DNA of 64,000 bases from Bacteroidota bacterium (GTDB lineage: Bacteria; Bacteroidota; Rhodothermia; Balneolales; HLUCCA01), in the NCBI GenBank assembly GCA_020832235.1, contig JAFIEZ010000010.1:186001-250000 (forward strand). The letters run 5' to 3'. The position numbers and the translations under genes are program-made. Within the stretch, counting starts at the first letter, position 1; the number at the start of each line of letters is the position of its first letter. Shown in pieces: positions 27,293-36,551 of the stretch. The notes below the pieces were generated by a model. That model had not been told where the DNA came from, did no database searches, and saw only the letters and a program-made list of their open reading frames with translations.

Positions 27293-27831
27293 TGAACAAG
27301 CAAACGCTGATATTTTCTTTAGTACTTGTAGGTATGGCGCTGTCGAGCCATGTTGCATTGGCTCAGAATCAGCGTATAGCTTTTATTGATTCGGAATTTA
27401 TTCTTTCCCGAATGCCCGAATACTCTGGACTGGAACAGCGACTGCGAGCGCTCACGGACGGCTGGAGGGAAGAAATAGATGAAATTCAACGGGATATTGA
27501 CCGATTGGAAAGGGAATTCACTGCGCGGGAAATCCTATATACGGATGAAGTAAGGCAACAGAGACTCAATGAAATTGAAGCCAGAAAACGAGCAAAAGAT
27601 CAGTTTATTAATGCTCGTTTTGGTCCGGAAGGGGAGTATTTTCGTCAACAACAGCAAATTTTGGAACCGCTGCAACGACGCATTATGGAAGCCGTTGAAG
27701 CGGTTGCCGACAGAGATAATCTAGATTTCGTTTTTGATCGTGCTGGTGATTTTTTGTTTTTATACACCCGTTCACAATGGAATATCAGCGAAGACGTTCT
27801 ACTAGAAATGGGAATCCAAATTAATCAATAG
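27292..27831 (+). CDS. OmpH/Skp-like periplasmic chaperone, copy 1
   Basis: A 179-residue OmpH/Skp-family protein: signal peptide ending near HVALAQ, then IAFIDSEFILSRMPEYSGLEQ, a long charged coiled-coil (about 45-115) with ERE/EIEARKRAK repeats, and a C-terminal beta region (LDFVFDRAG). Skp-like proteins form trimers and escort unfolded outer-membrane proteins to BamA. It is the first of three tandem copies, translationally coupled to bamA (TAATG). The closing segment NLDFVFDRAGDFLFLY marks the Bacteroidota-type OmpH proteins. Function is inferred from family and position. Confidence 0.88.
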   Translation: MNKQTLIFSLVLVGMALSSHVALAQNQRIAFIDSEFILSRMPEYSGLEQRLRALTDGWREEIDEIQRDIDRLEREFTAREILYTDEVRQQRLNEIEARKRAKDQFINARFGPEGEYFRQQQQILEPLQRRIMEAVEAVADRDNLDFVFDRAGDFLFLYTRSQWNISEDVLLEMGIQINQ

Positions 27832-27885
27832 GTAAAATTGCGGTTAAGTTGATATTTTCTGACCGTTTCACACTAAATAACATAT

Positions 27886-28416
27886 ATGAAAAGATCATTG
27901 CTAATTTTAGCCGTATTTCTTCTGGGGATCTGTGTCGGGCCACAACAGGCTCAGGCTCAGGTGAAGGTCGGCTATATAAATCCTCAGCTTGTGCTGGCTG
28001 AGCTTCCGGAAAGGGAAGCCATCGAGCGCCAGCTCACGTCTTTAATTGAACGATTGGAAGGTGAGCTTGCACAAGCAGAAGAAGGGTTTATATCTGAACT
28101 TGAGATGCTCCAGCAAAGAGTGGAAGCAGGTACAGCAACCATGCAGCAACTTGAAGCACAGCGTGACGCCTTTCGTGAGGAAATCACGGAGTTGTTCCGA
28201 TCTCAGCAAATGCAGGTACAGCGACGTCAGCAAGACTTACTGCGCCCTGTATTGATGAGCATCGACGAGGCTATTGCAGAAGTTGCTACTGAAATGGGAC
28301 TGTCCTATGTCTTAAATGAAATGACATCAGACGGTGAAATGATTCTGCTGTTTATCTCTGGTGACGGACAGAATACACTGAATATTACCGATCGCGTACT
28401 TCAGAAACTTAAATAA
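27886..28416 (+). CDS. OmpH/Skp-like periplasmic chaperone, copy 2
   Basis: A 176-residue paralogue of its neighbours. The signal peptide ends near QQAQAQ; the mature start VKVGYINPQLVLAELPEREAIE matches the copy-3 start GYVDPNTVLMRMPEMAAVE. A Gln/Glu-rich coiled-coil (about 50-115) and the C-terminal LSYVLNEMTSDGEMILLF follow. It is the second of three tandem copies, likely forming homo- or hetero-trimeric chaperones for outer-membrane proteins delivered to BamA. The gap to copy 1 is 54 bases, without a terminator. Confidence 0.87.
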   Translation: MKRSLLILAVFLLGICVGPQQAQAQVKVGYINPQLVLAELPEREAIERQLTSLIERLEGELAQAEEGFISELEMLQQRVEAGTATMQQLEAQRDAFREEITELFRSQQMQVQRRQQDLLRPVLMSIDEAIAEVATEMGLSYVLNEMTSDGEMILLFISGDGQNTLNITDRVLQKLK

Positions 28417-28435
28417 CTCTATCACTTATACGATT

Positions 28436-28984
28436 ATGAAAAAGACTTTATTACTTGGTGTATTTACAGCCATTTGTTTTCTCGCTTTCTATACGCCACA
28501 GGCTCAGGCACAGTCGAGCGAATTGCGTATTGGTTATGTTGATCCGAACACCGTTCTGATGCGTATGCCTGAAATGGCTGCAGTTGAAAGACGTCTTCAG
28601 AACTTTGCAGAACGGAAACGTAGAGAGTTTGCCCAGCTGCAGAATCAAATTCAGGAGATGGACAGAAATCTGGAAGACCGAAGAGCAGTGATTTCTGCCG
28701 AGGCTGTAGCCCGTGAAGAGCAAAGAATTACGGAGATGTTCATGGAATTACAGCAATTTGAGCAGAACTATGCTGTTGAACTTCAGCAGCAACAAGCTGA
28801 ACTAATGGGGCCGCTTCTTCAGCGTGTACAGCAAGCTATAGATGCTGTTGCCAGTGAATTGAGGCTCACTTTTGTACTGAATACCATGACGAATAACGGT
28901 GATTTCATCATACTTTATGCCTCTCCTGAAATGCAGCAGAATTATGATATTACTACCCGTGTAGCTGAGCGACTTGATCTGTAA
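28436..28984 (+). CDS. OmpH/Skp-like periplasmic chaperone, copy 3
   Basis: A 182-residue third OmpH/Skp copy. The signal peptide ends near PQAQAQ, followed by RIGYVDPNTVLMRMPEM. The coiled-coil is very rich in Gln and Glu (ELQQFEQNYAVELQQQQAEL), and the terminal part is LTFVLNTMTNNGDFIILY, close to copy 2. Copies 2 and 3 resemble each other more than either resembles copy 1, by eye. It is the last gene of the uppS-bamA-ompH transcript; an intrinsic terminator lies 41 bases after its stop. Confidence 0.87.
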   Translation: MKKTLLLGVFTAICFLAFYTPQAQAQSSELRIGYVDPNTVLMRMPEMAAVERRLQNFAERKRREFAQLQNQIQEMDRNLEDRRAVISAEAVAREEQRITEMFMELQQFEQNYAVELQQQQAELMGPLLQRVQQAIDAVASELRLTFVLNTMTNNGDFIILYASPEMQQNYDITTRVAERLDL

Positions 28985-29025
28985 ACCGGCTGATGTTTAT
29001 CTAGATTGAGATTTAGCAGAAAATA

Positions 29026-29062
29026 AAAAAGCCTGACTGTAGCTGTACAGTTCAGGCTTTTT
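29026..29062 (+). terminator. Strong intrinsic terminator after the bamA-ompH block
   Basis: AAAAAGCCTGACTGTA pairs with TACAGTTCAGGCTTTTT around a GCTG loop, with one bulged T. The poly-A before and poly-T after the stem would allow it to stop transcription from both sides, so it also serves the convergent vWA gene that ends at 29111. Confidence 0.9.
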
Positions 29063-29110
29063 CTATGTTAAAATGGGTGCTAATCTGAACAGGCAGGTAT
29101 TTAGCGTCTG

Positions 29111-30217
29111 CTACTGTACGCGTTTTCTTCTGTTACGTATGTAATCTTCAAATATATAGCCGCCCAGGTTATCCAGCGTGGCGTAGTAAGCACGACCTTT
29201 ATTCGCCTCCGTGAGCTCTCTTACGAAACCTTGCAAGTATGGATCGCTGGCAATCATAAACGTGGTGATATGGATACGATCACGCCGGCATTTTACGGCT
29301 TCATCCAGAACTCGGTTTACAATCTTACGATCGAGACCAAAGCTATTTTTATATAACTTTCCTCCATCAAACATGGCAGAAGGTTTCCCGTCTGTTATCA
29401 TGAATATCTGCTTATTTGCGAACTTCCTTCGCTGCAAAATATGACGCGCCAGCTCTAGTCCTGCTAGTGTGTTAGTATGGTAGGGGCCAACTTTGAGGTA
29501 TGGCAGATCTTTTACGCTTACCTGCCAGGCGTCATTCCCGAATGCAATAATGTCTAGCGAATCTTTAGCATACTGATTCATGATAAGCTCAGACAGCGCC
29601 ATCGCCACTTTTTTTGCTGGAGTGATTCGGTCCTCTCCGTAGAGAATCATGCTATGACTCAAATCAATCATCAGTACCGTAGATGTTGAAGTATGATGAT
29701 CGGTTTCAAATACCTCCAGGTCATCCTCCTTCATATCCATATTATCAATGGAACTGTGACGCAGTACATTCATCAGCGTTGATGTGCTGTCGATGTGGGT
29801 AATATCATCGCCAAAGCTCCAGCTTCTGGTCTCTGGTTCGCGCTCTGTACCCTTTCCGGCATAGGTAGTCTTGTGATTACCTTCTCCGCCCTTGCGTAAC
29901 CCCTTAAATATTTCTTCGAGCGAACGTTGTCGAATAGACCGCTCCGTTTTACCGGTGATTTCTACCCGGGCGGTTTCATCATTGTACTTCAGGTAACCGC
30001 GCTCTTCCAGTTCTTCAATGAAATTCCCCAGCCCATATCCATCTTGCTTGGGTGCAAGGTTGTGCATCTTGTCAAGCTCCGTAAGCCAGCGCAGTGCCTG
30101 TGATACATCACCACTTGAAATGAGTAAAAGCTGCTGGAAAATATCGTAAAGCTTATCAAACGGTGAACCACTCTGTGTAAGCTTTGATGGGTCAAATTTT
30201 GTATACTCGAAATGCAT
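29111..30217 (-). CDS. vWA-domain protein
   Basis: A 368-residue cytoplasmic protein with a von Willebrand factor A domain in its second half (about residues 179-360). The MIDAS motif appears as MIDLSHSM (D-x-S-x-S), with further metal-site positions in the strand DIIAFGNDAW and IFMITDGKP. The first ~170 residues are helical and charged without a familiar fold, with a loop rich in Gly/Thr/Glu around 130. Such proteins often work with a MoxR or Mg-chelatase-type AAA ATPase, but none is next to it here; rnhB is divergent and the bamA block convergent. The family call is firm, the role unknown. Confidence 0.83.
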   Translation of the reverse strand: MHFEYTKFDPSKLTQSGSPFDKLYDIFQQLLLISSGDVSQALRWLTELDKMHNLAPKQDGYGLGNFIEELEERGYLKYNDETARVEITGKTERSIRQRSLEEIFKGLRKGGEGNHKTTYAGKGTEREPETRSWSFGDDITHIDSTSTLMNVLRHSSIDNMDMKEDDLEVFETDHHTSTSTVLMIDLSHSMILYGEDRITPAKKVAMALSELIMNQYAKDSLDIIAFGNDAWQVSVKDLPYLKVGPYHTNTLAGLELARHILQRRKFANKQIFMITDGKPSAMFDGGKLYKNSFGLDRKIVNRVLDEAVKCRRDRIHITTFMIASDPYLQGFVRELTEANKGRAYYATLDNLGGYIFEDYIRNRRKRVQ

Positions 30218-30291
30218 CGTACTCCTGTGTTTAAAATCTCAACAGAGTCGGTTCAGACATCGTTTCAGCCAAATTGTAAATCGTTTAGATA

Positions 30292-30921
30292 ATGAAAACA
30301 TATACCCTTTCTGCCAATAATGTTGAGGTTCCTCTTTGGGAAGAGGGTTTTGCCAGAGTGATGGGGCTGGATGAAGTGGGTAGGGGTTGCCTGGCCGGGC
30401 CTGTTGTTGCAGCGGGGGTCATTTTTAATCCTAATAACATTCCCGAAGGAATTTACGATAGTAAAAAACTTTCGGCCCGAAAACGAGCCACCCTAGCTGA
30501 GGAGATTAAAATAGCCGCTGCATTTTGGTCTGTTCAGCATTGTGAGCCGGAGGAAATTGATAAGCTTAACATTTTATGGGCATCTATGCGTGCTATGGAG
30601 AAATGCGTACAGGCAGAAGGGGCCGACCCGGATTACCTGCTCGTAGATGGAAATCGCTATCTACCAACACTCACACCACATCAATGTCTTGTAAAAGGGG
30701 ACAGCAGGTGTGTGAGTATAGCAGCGGCGTCTATATTGGCAAAAGAGCACCGCGATGCTTATATGAAGAGGTTAGACGAAGTTTATCCTGAATTCAACTG
30801 GGTTAAAAATGTGGGGTATCCTACCCGTGATCATTACGAGGCTCTGATAAAACACGGGTATACTCCACAACATCGGCAGTCTTTTAAGCTCCGCACCAAG
30901 AAGGTTTACCTGTTTACATGA
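30292..30921 (+). CDS. rnhB: Ribonuclease HII
   Basis: RNase HII cuts RNA in RNA/DNA hybrids and single ribonucleotides misinserted in DNA. The 209-residue protein has the signature GLDEVGRGCLAGPVVAAGV (about 25-43) with the first two acidic active-site residues, then YDSKKLS, LLVDGNRYLP with the third acid and VKGDSRCVSIAAASILAKEHRD with the fourth. Length is typical. The gene is divergent from the vWA gene across 74 bases and convergent with rodA, with no clear terminator between the two. The identification is secure. Confidence 0.96.
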   Translation: MKTYTLSANNVEVPLWEEGFARVMGLDEVGRGCLAGPVVAAGVIFNPNNIPEGIYDSKKLSARKRATLAEEIKIAAAFWSVQHCEPEEIDKLNILWASMRAMEKCVQAEGADPDYLLVDGNRYLPTLTPHQCLVKGDSRCVSIAAASILAKEHRDAYMKRLDEVYPEFNWVKNVGYPTRDHYEALIKHGYTPQHRQSFKLRTKKVYLFT

Positions 30922-30961
30922 TGTAATTACAAGGCCGTGGACGGTGGCAACTGACGGAATA

Positions 30962-32218
30962 CTAGGCGAAAGGACTCATTTCTCGCTGGCGAAAATAAAG
31001 ATTCAGACAGACACCCAACATTATACTGTTTGCCAGAAAAGAACTTCCTCCGTAGCTCATAAAGGGCAAAGGCACCCCGATTACGGGCACGATACCCATA
31101 ACGCTGCCCAGGTTAACCAAGATATGCGTGAATAGTATGGTCACCACGCCAACTATAACCAGCTGAGCGAATGGCGTTTTCATAGCAACGGCATTACTAA
31201 GAAGGCGCATGAGCAGCAGCAATAAGGCGAGTATAGCCAATCCTCCCCCAATTAATCCAAAATCTTCGGCTATAACACAGAAGATGAAATCTGTCCACTG
31301 CTCCGGTAGAAAACGTAACTGGGTTTGGGTACCCTGCATGAAACCTTTTCCATAAATACCACCTGAACTGATGGCCGTTTTTGCCTGAATGATATTCCAT
31401 CCTGCACCTTGAGGGTCTTGAAACGGATTCACAAAGGCTTCAATTCGGTTACGCTGGTGTGGTTGGAGTATATCTGTAAGAGCTACGTTAACGGCAACAA
31501 CTAATAATAAACCAGTGACCAGACTGGTGATTCCTAGCCAGGGTCGTTTTTGCAACAGGTAAATCACAAGTGTAAAAAAGAGCGTAGCGGCAACACCGTA
31601 TTGCCAGCTAATAATGCTAGCATAGGTGATAATAGCAGGTGAAATCATCATTAGCGCAATGCCGTAGGGCAAACCGGAAAGAAATAGCATTACGGGAATA
31701 AGCGGCAAAAAGATCAATGCAGATCCAGTGTCGTTTTGCAAAATGATGATAACAACCGGAAGTAGAATCATCGATGTGGCCACCATGGCCGATTTCAAAT
31801 TAACGGCTTCAATATTTCTGCGCGATGTGAGATAGTTGGCCACAGCCAGAATAACGGCAATTTTCATGATTTCAGAGGTCTGAAACCGAATTCCTCCAAA
31901 ATCCAGCCAACTTTTGGCCCCATTCACCTCAATACCGATGAAAATAGTACTGGCAGTAAGTAAAAGCGCTACAAAGTAAAACAAATATGAAAGCTGTTGA
32001 AAGCTTCTTGGTGAGGTGAATTGTATCACTATAACGACAACCAACGACAGAGCAACCCAGGTTAGCTGCTTGGCAAAGTTTTCCTGAATATGAGCCGGCA
32101 GAAACTCGCTGACGGGTCCTAGTGTAGCAGAGTAAATACCTACAAGACCAAACGCGGTTATTGCTACCCATATAAGAACAGTCAACCAATCAAAATCTTT
32201 GTACCAGGCAATGTTCAT
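30962..32218 (-). CDS. rodA: Rod-shape SEDS glycosyltransferase RodA
   Basis: RodA polymerises lipid II into glycan strands during side-wall elongation, working with the class-B PBP encoded just upstream. The 418-residue protein has about ten membrane segments. SEDS features are visible: GGIRFQTSEIMK, DTGSALIFLPL, and the long extracellular loop GWNIIQAKTAISSGGIYGKG with RFLPEQWTDFIFCVIAEDFGLIGG. The final segment carries VPLPFMSYGGSSF. It overlaps the mrdA stop by 4 bases, the last gene of the mreBCD-mrdA-rodA operon. The identification is certain. Confidence 0.96.
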   Translation of the reverse strand: MNIAWYKDFDWLTVLIWVAITAFGLVGIYSATLGPVSEFLPAHIQENFAKQLTWVALSLVVVIVIQFTSPRSFQQLSYLFYFVALLLTASTIFIGIEVNGAKSWLDFGGIRFQTSEIMKIAVILAVANYLTSRRNIEAVNLKSAMVATSMILLPVVIIILQNDTGSALIFLPLIPVMLFLSGLPYGIALMMISPAIITYASIISWQYGVAATLFFTLVIYLLQKRPWLGITSLVTGLLLVVAVNVALTDILQPHQRNRIEAFVNPFQDPQGAGWNIIQAKTAISSGGIYGKGFMQGTQTQLRFLPEQWTDFIFCVIAEDFGLIGGGLAILALLLLLMRLLSNAVAMKTPFAQLVIVGVVTILFTHILVNLGSVMGIVPVIGVPLPFMSYGGSSFLANSIMLGVCLNLYFRQREMSPFA

Positions 32219-34047
32219 CGTTGTATTGTACTCTCCCGTGGTACGAAATTCAGCATGTCTCGCAGCAGATTCTGGCGACGGACCTCTCCGTTCATATACT
32301 GCTCAATTAACAACGATGCAATAGGGGCAGCCGATACGGATCCGAATCCACCGTTTTCAATAATTACGGCAATGGCGATCTGTGGGTCGTCGTACGGGGC
32401 ATAGGCAATAAACCAACCATGATCCCGGCCATGGGGGTTTTGGGCTGTTCCGGTTTTACCCGCTGTTGGAACGGACTGTAAATTGGCAAAAAAGCGGCCT
32501 GAACCCTCTGTTACCGCTCTGCGCATTCCTACTCTTACAGGTTCAAGATCTTTCTCTTGAATCCATTCAACACGGGTTTTTGTTGGATTTGCGTATTCAA
32601 TTTCGCCGTATTCGTGGTGTATAGCCCGTACTACGTGGGGTTGCACCCAATACCCGCCATTTGCAATTTCTGCGGTGGCAATGGCCATTTGCAACGGTGT
32701 AGCCGATACAACTCCCTGACCTACACCAAGGTTAATCTGATCACCAAGTCCCCATCTGCCACGCCCAAAAATTTGGTCCATTTGGGTGCTGTCAGGTAGG
32801 ATTCCACGTTGTTCAGATGGAATATCAATTCCATTCAGCCTTCCGAGTCCCATGGTCTGCATGTAACGGTGCCATTCGTTTAAACCAATAGTATTTGCAA
32901 ATCGGTTCATCATATGAAAGAAGTAGGTGTTGCATGAGTTCATGATCGCTTCTTCCAGATTCTGGTTACCATGAATGGCCGTACAGCGGTAGAGCCTGCC
33001 TCTGACGTAGCCACCGTTGCAGAAAACAGTTGTCTGGGGTGTTACAAGTCCTGTATGTAAGCCCACGAGACCCATCATAGGCTTAAATGTAGACCCTGGT
33101 GGTTGCCGTGTGGCTATCGCTCTGTTGAACATAGGTCTGGTACTATCCGAAATTACCGAGCTAAGGTAGGTTCTGTCTACTCTGCCTGATAAGCGTGAGA
33201 TTTCAAAATCGGGTGCACTTACCAGTGCCAGTACTTCTCCGTTATTCGGGTCGAGAGCAACAAGGCTTCCGACTTTTCCTTCCATAAGCTTTTCTGCAAG
33301 CCTTTGAAGCTCCGCATCTAAGGTTGTTTGCAGGTTAGCGCCCCGAACCGGGCTCCGATCCATCATTCCATCACTGTAAGGACCAATACCCTGACCGAAA
33401 GCATTAACTCTTCGTAACTGTGCCCCCGTTTCTCCTCTCAGGTAAGATTCATAGGTACGTTCGATTCCAGTTCTTCCAGCTTTATCACCCAGTCGGTAAA
33501 TATTGGTAGATCTGAAGTCGGCATCGCTTACTTCCCGTAGGTAACCAAGTACATGTGCGGCTCGAATACCGGCGGGATATACTCTTTTACTCTCAATTTG
33601 ATGGCTAATACCGGGTAGTCGCCAAATATTTTCTTCAATTCGTGAAAAAACATCAAACTCAACTTCTGAGAACATCCGAGAAGACCTGTACCAGGAAAAA
33701 TTTCGGGCCCGTTGCAAGGCGTTCGTTACAGATTCTTCAGGAATATTCATGAGGTACGCCAATAAGGGAACATTATCGGCATTAAAATCGATGGGTGTTA
33801 CATGGATACTGAAAACAGGGGTGTTTTCAACAAGCAGCACACCGTTTCTGTCGAATATTAGTCCCCTCGAAGGGTTAACGGTTTCCTGACGGATGCTGTT
33901 ACGCTCTGAAATCGGATTATAGGTATCGAACTCAAAGACGGTTAACTGCACAAGCCTTCCCAAAAACAGTAGAAATACTGCCAGAATAATAATCTGAATG
34001 ATCCGTAACGAGGTTTGAAGTCGTCTGGAGGAGTTTGGGTGTATCAT
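32215..34047 (-). CDS. mrdA: Penicillin-binding protein 2 (elongation transpeptidase)
   Basis: A class-B PBP that cross-links peptidoglycan during elongation in partnership with RodA. The 610-residue protein has one N-terminal membrane anchor (IIQIIILAVFLLFLGRLVQL). The pedestal region includes RGLIFDRNGVLLVENTPVF. The transpeptidase motifs are PPGSTFKPMM (SxxK nucleophile), NSCNTYFF (SxN-equivalent) and AGKTGTAQN (KTG). The gene follows mreD by 20 bases and overlaps rodA by 4. Length is normal for PBP2. The identification is secure. Confidence 0.96.
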   Translation of the reverse strand: MIHPNSSRRLQTSLRIIQIIILAVFLLFLGRLVQLTVFEFDTYNPISERNSIRQETVNPSRGLIFDRNGVLLVENTPVFSIHVTPIDFNADNVPLLAYLMNIPEESVTNALQRARNFSWYRSSRMFSEVEFDVFSRIEENIWRLPGISHQIESKRVYPAGIRAAHVLGYLREVSDADFRSTNIYRLGDKAGRTGIERTYESYLRGETGAQLRRVNAFGQGIGPYSDGMMDRSPVRGANLQTTLDAELQRLAEKLMEGKVGSLVALDPNNGEVLALVSAPDFEISRLSGRVDRTYLSSVISDSTRPMFNRAIATRQPPGSTFKPMMGLVGLHTGLVTPQTTVFCNGGYVRGRLYRCTAIHGNQNLEEAIMNSCNTYFFHMMNRFANTIGLNEWHRYMQTMGLGRLNGIDIPSEQRGILPDSTQMDQIFGRGRWGLGDQINLGVGQGVVSATPLQMAIATAEIANGGYWVQPHVVRAIHHEYGEIEYANPTKTRVEWIQEKDLEPVRVGMRRAVTEGSGRFFANLQSVPTAGKTGTAQNPHGRDHGWFIAYAPYDDPQIAIAVIIENGGFGSVSAAPIASLLIEQYMNGEVRRQNLLRDMLNFVPRESTIQR

Positions 34048-34067
34048 CGATTGAGAAGGGTGGGCAT

Positions 34068-34544
34068 TTAAACTTGTTCCGTTTTGAAAAAGTACAGAAA
34101 AGTGCCAATAATTGCTGTAAAAATGGTGTTCCCTAATAGTATTTCGACAAAATAGCTTGATGTGGACAAACTTTGTATAAAAGCAGAGACTCCCAGAAGT
34201 ACGGCATTATGAAAGAAGGTGATGGCCACCATAGTGATAAATATCTGCAAAAGCTGAGGCTTGGAGTCTTCGGGCCTTGGCATAAAGTTATAACAAAACA
34301 TGACCATTGCTACTTTAGCAAACATGTGAAGGCCCCATAAGTCTAGAAATGCATCGTAGGCGAGTCCGAAAACAGCTGCAGCTATAAGGCTGCGCGTTCT
34401 GTCGTGATAGTGTACAAAGAGCAGTAGAAATACAAGTATAAGATCGGGTTCGCTGTTAAAAATACGAAGGTGTCGGAAAATCATGATCTGCCCCACCAGC
34501 ATGAATACCCCGAGAACGATGTGGTTGAGAAGATTAGGTTTCAT
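34068..34544 (-). CDS. mreD: Rod shape-determining protein MreD
   Basis: A small polytopic membrane protein, 158 residues with about five hydrophobic segments (for example IVLGVFMLVGQIMIF, LILVFLLLFVHYHD, IFTAIIGTFLYFF). MreD is poorly conserved; the call rests mostly on hydrophobic pattern, length and position between mreC and mrdA, with DLILVF and GLAYDAFLDLWGLHMFAKV matching MreD signatures. It shares one base with the mreC stop and lies 20 bases before mrdA. It connects the elongation machinery in the inner membrane. Confidence 0.88.
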   Translation of the reverse strand: MKPNLLNHIVLGVFMLVGQIMIFRHLRIFNSEPDLILVFLLLFVHYHDRTRSLIAAAVFGLAYDAFLDLWGLHMFAKVAMVMFCYNFMPRPEDSKPQLLQIFITMVAITFFHNAVLLGVSAFIQSLSTSSYFVEILLGNTIFTAIIGTFLYFFKTEQV

Positions 34545-35386
34545 CAGAACTGTACCTCATACACTTGAACCAAACTGTCGATTTCGGCGGGGGGGATGTA
34601 TTGCACGATGAAACCTTCCGCAACGTTGCTCAAATTAACAAACGGCTCTACATAAATTACTTGTGTATCTCTTCCAGGCTCAGGTTCCGATTTCGTTATT
34701 GTACCAATCGGGATGTTGGCAGGGAAGGTGTTGCTCAAACCGCTGGTTTCTATTACCATTCCCGCCTCTACAATCACTGTCTGAGGTACATAATTCAAGA
34801 TCAGTGTATTGCCGGAACCACTCCATGAAATCATTCCATACGATCGTGAGCCTTGAATGCGGGCGCTTGCCCGAAAAAGGTTGTTTTGAATAGGCATCAC
34901 CTGTGCATGATTACGGCCTACAATAACAACCTGCCCTATCAGGCCGTTGGAGTTAACCAATGGCATTCCAATCTCAATTTCATCCTCCCGTCCTCTGTCA
35001 ACCGTAATCATATTTCGGAGACCTGTGAGGTTTTTCCCTACAATTTGTACCGGTATAAGTGGATGGGTATCCTGATTGGCGTACCGAAAGTTAAGTAACT
35101 CACGCAACTGAAAAATTTCTTCGTTTGCCGAGCGCAGGCGGCTAAGTTCGTCTCTTAGCCTGACATTCTCTTCATGCAGCTCCCTATTGGTCTGCAGCGC
35201 TGTTCGGTACACACGAGCGGATGACAGCGGTCTTTCCATGTAGCTCATGGCCGTCATGGCTATAATGCGTGTATTTTGCAGTCCTCCGTCATGACGTGTT
35301 ACCAGCAACGTAATTGCGATAATCAGTAAAACGCCGGTGAGTATGTGATCTCGAGCATTTTCAATTTTACTCAGGAGGAAGGGCAT
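34544..35386 (-). CDS. mreC: Rod shape-determining protein MreC
   Basis: MreC is a bitopic periplasmic scaffold that activates PBP2-RodA. The 280-residue chain has one N-terminal helix (ILTGVLLIIAITLLVT), a coiled-coil around 60-95 (LQTNRELHEENVRLRDELSRL), and the beta-domain with VDRGREDEIEIGMPLVNSNGLIGQVV, the MreC signature. It ends with a short extension rich in acidic residues. It follows mreB by 16 bases and shares a base with mreD. The identification is secure. Confidence 0.95.
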   Translation of the reverse strand: MPFLLSKIENARDHILTGVLLIIAITLLVTRHDGGLQNTRIIAMTAMSYMERPLSSARVYRTALQTNRELHEENVRLRDELSRLRSANEEIFQLRELLNFRYANQDTHPLIPVQIVGKNLTGLRNMITVDRGREDEIEIGMPLVNSNGLIGQVVIVGRNHAQVMPIQNNLFRASARIQGSRSYGMISWSGSGNTLILNYVPQTVIVEAGMVIETSGLSNTFPANIPIGTITKSEPEPGRDTQVIYVEPFVNLSNVAEGFIVQYIPPAEIDSLVQVYEVQF

Positions 35387-35402
35387 TCGCGATGCAGTAC
35401 GT

Positions 35403-36479
<1,077 letters not shown>

Positions 36480-36551
36480 TTAAATAAAAAATTATAACAA
36501 AGTAAAATACACTTTTGTTTATGTACTTGCGAATGATTATCGCATTTTTTC

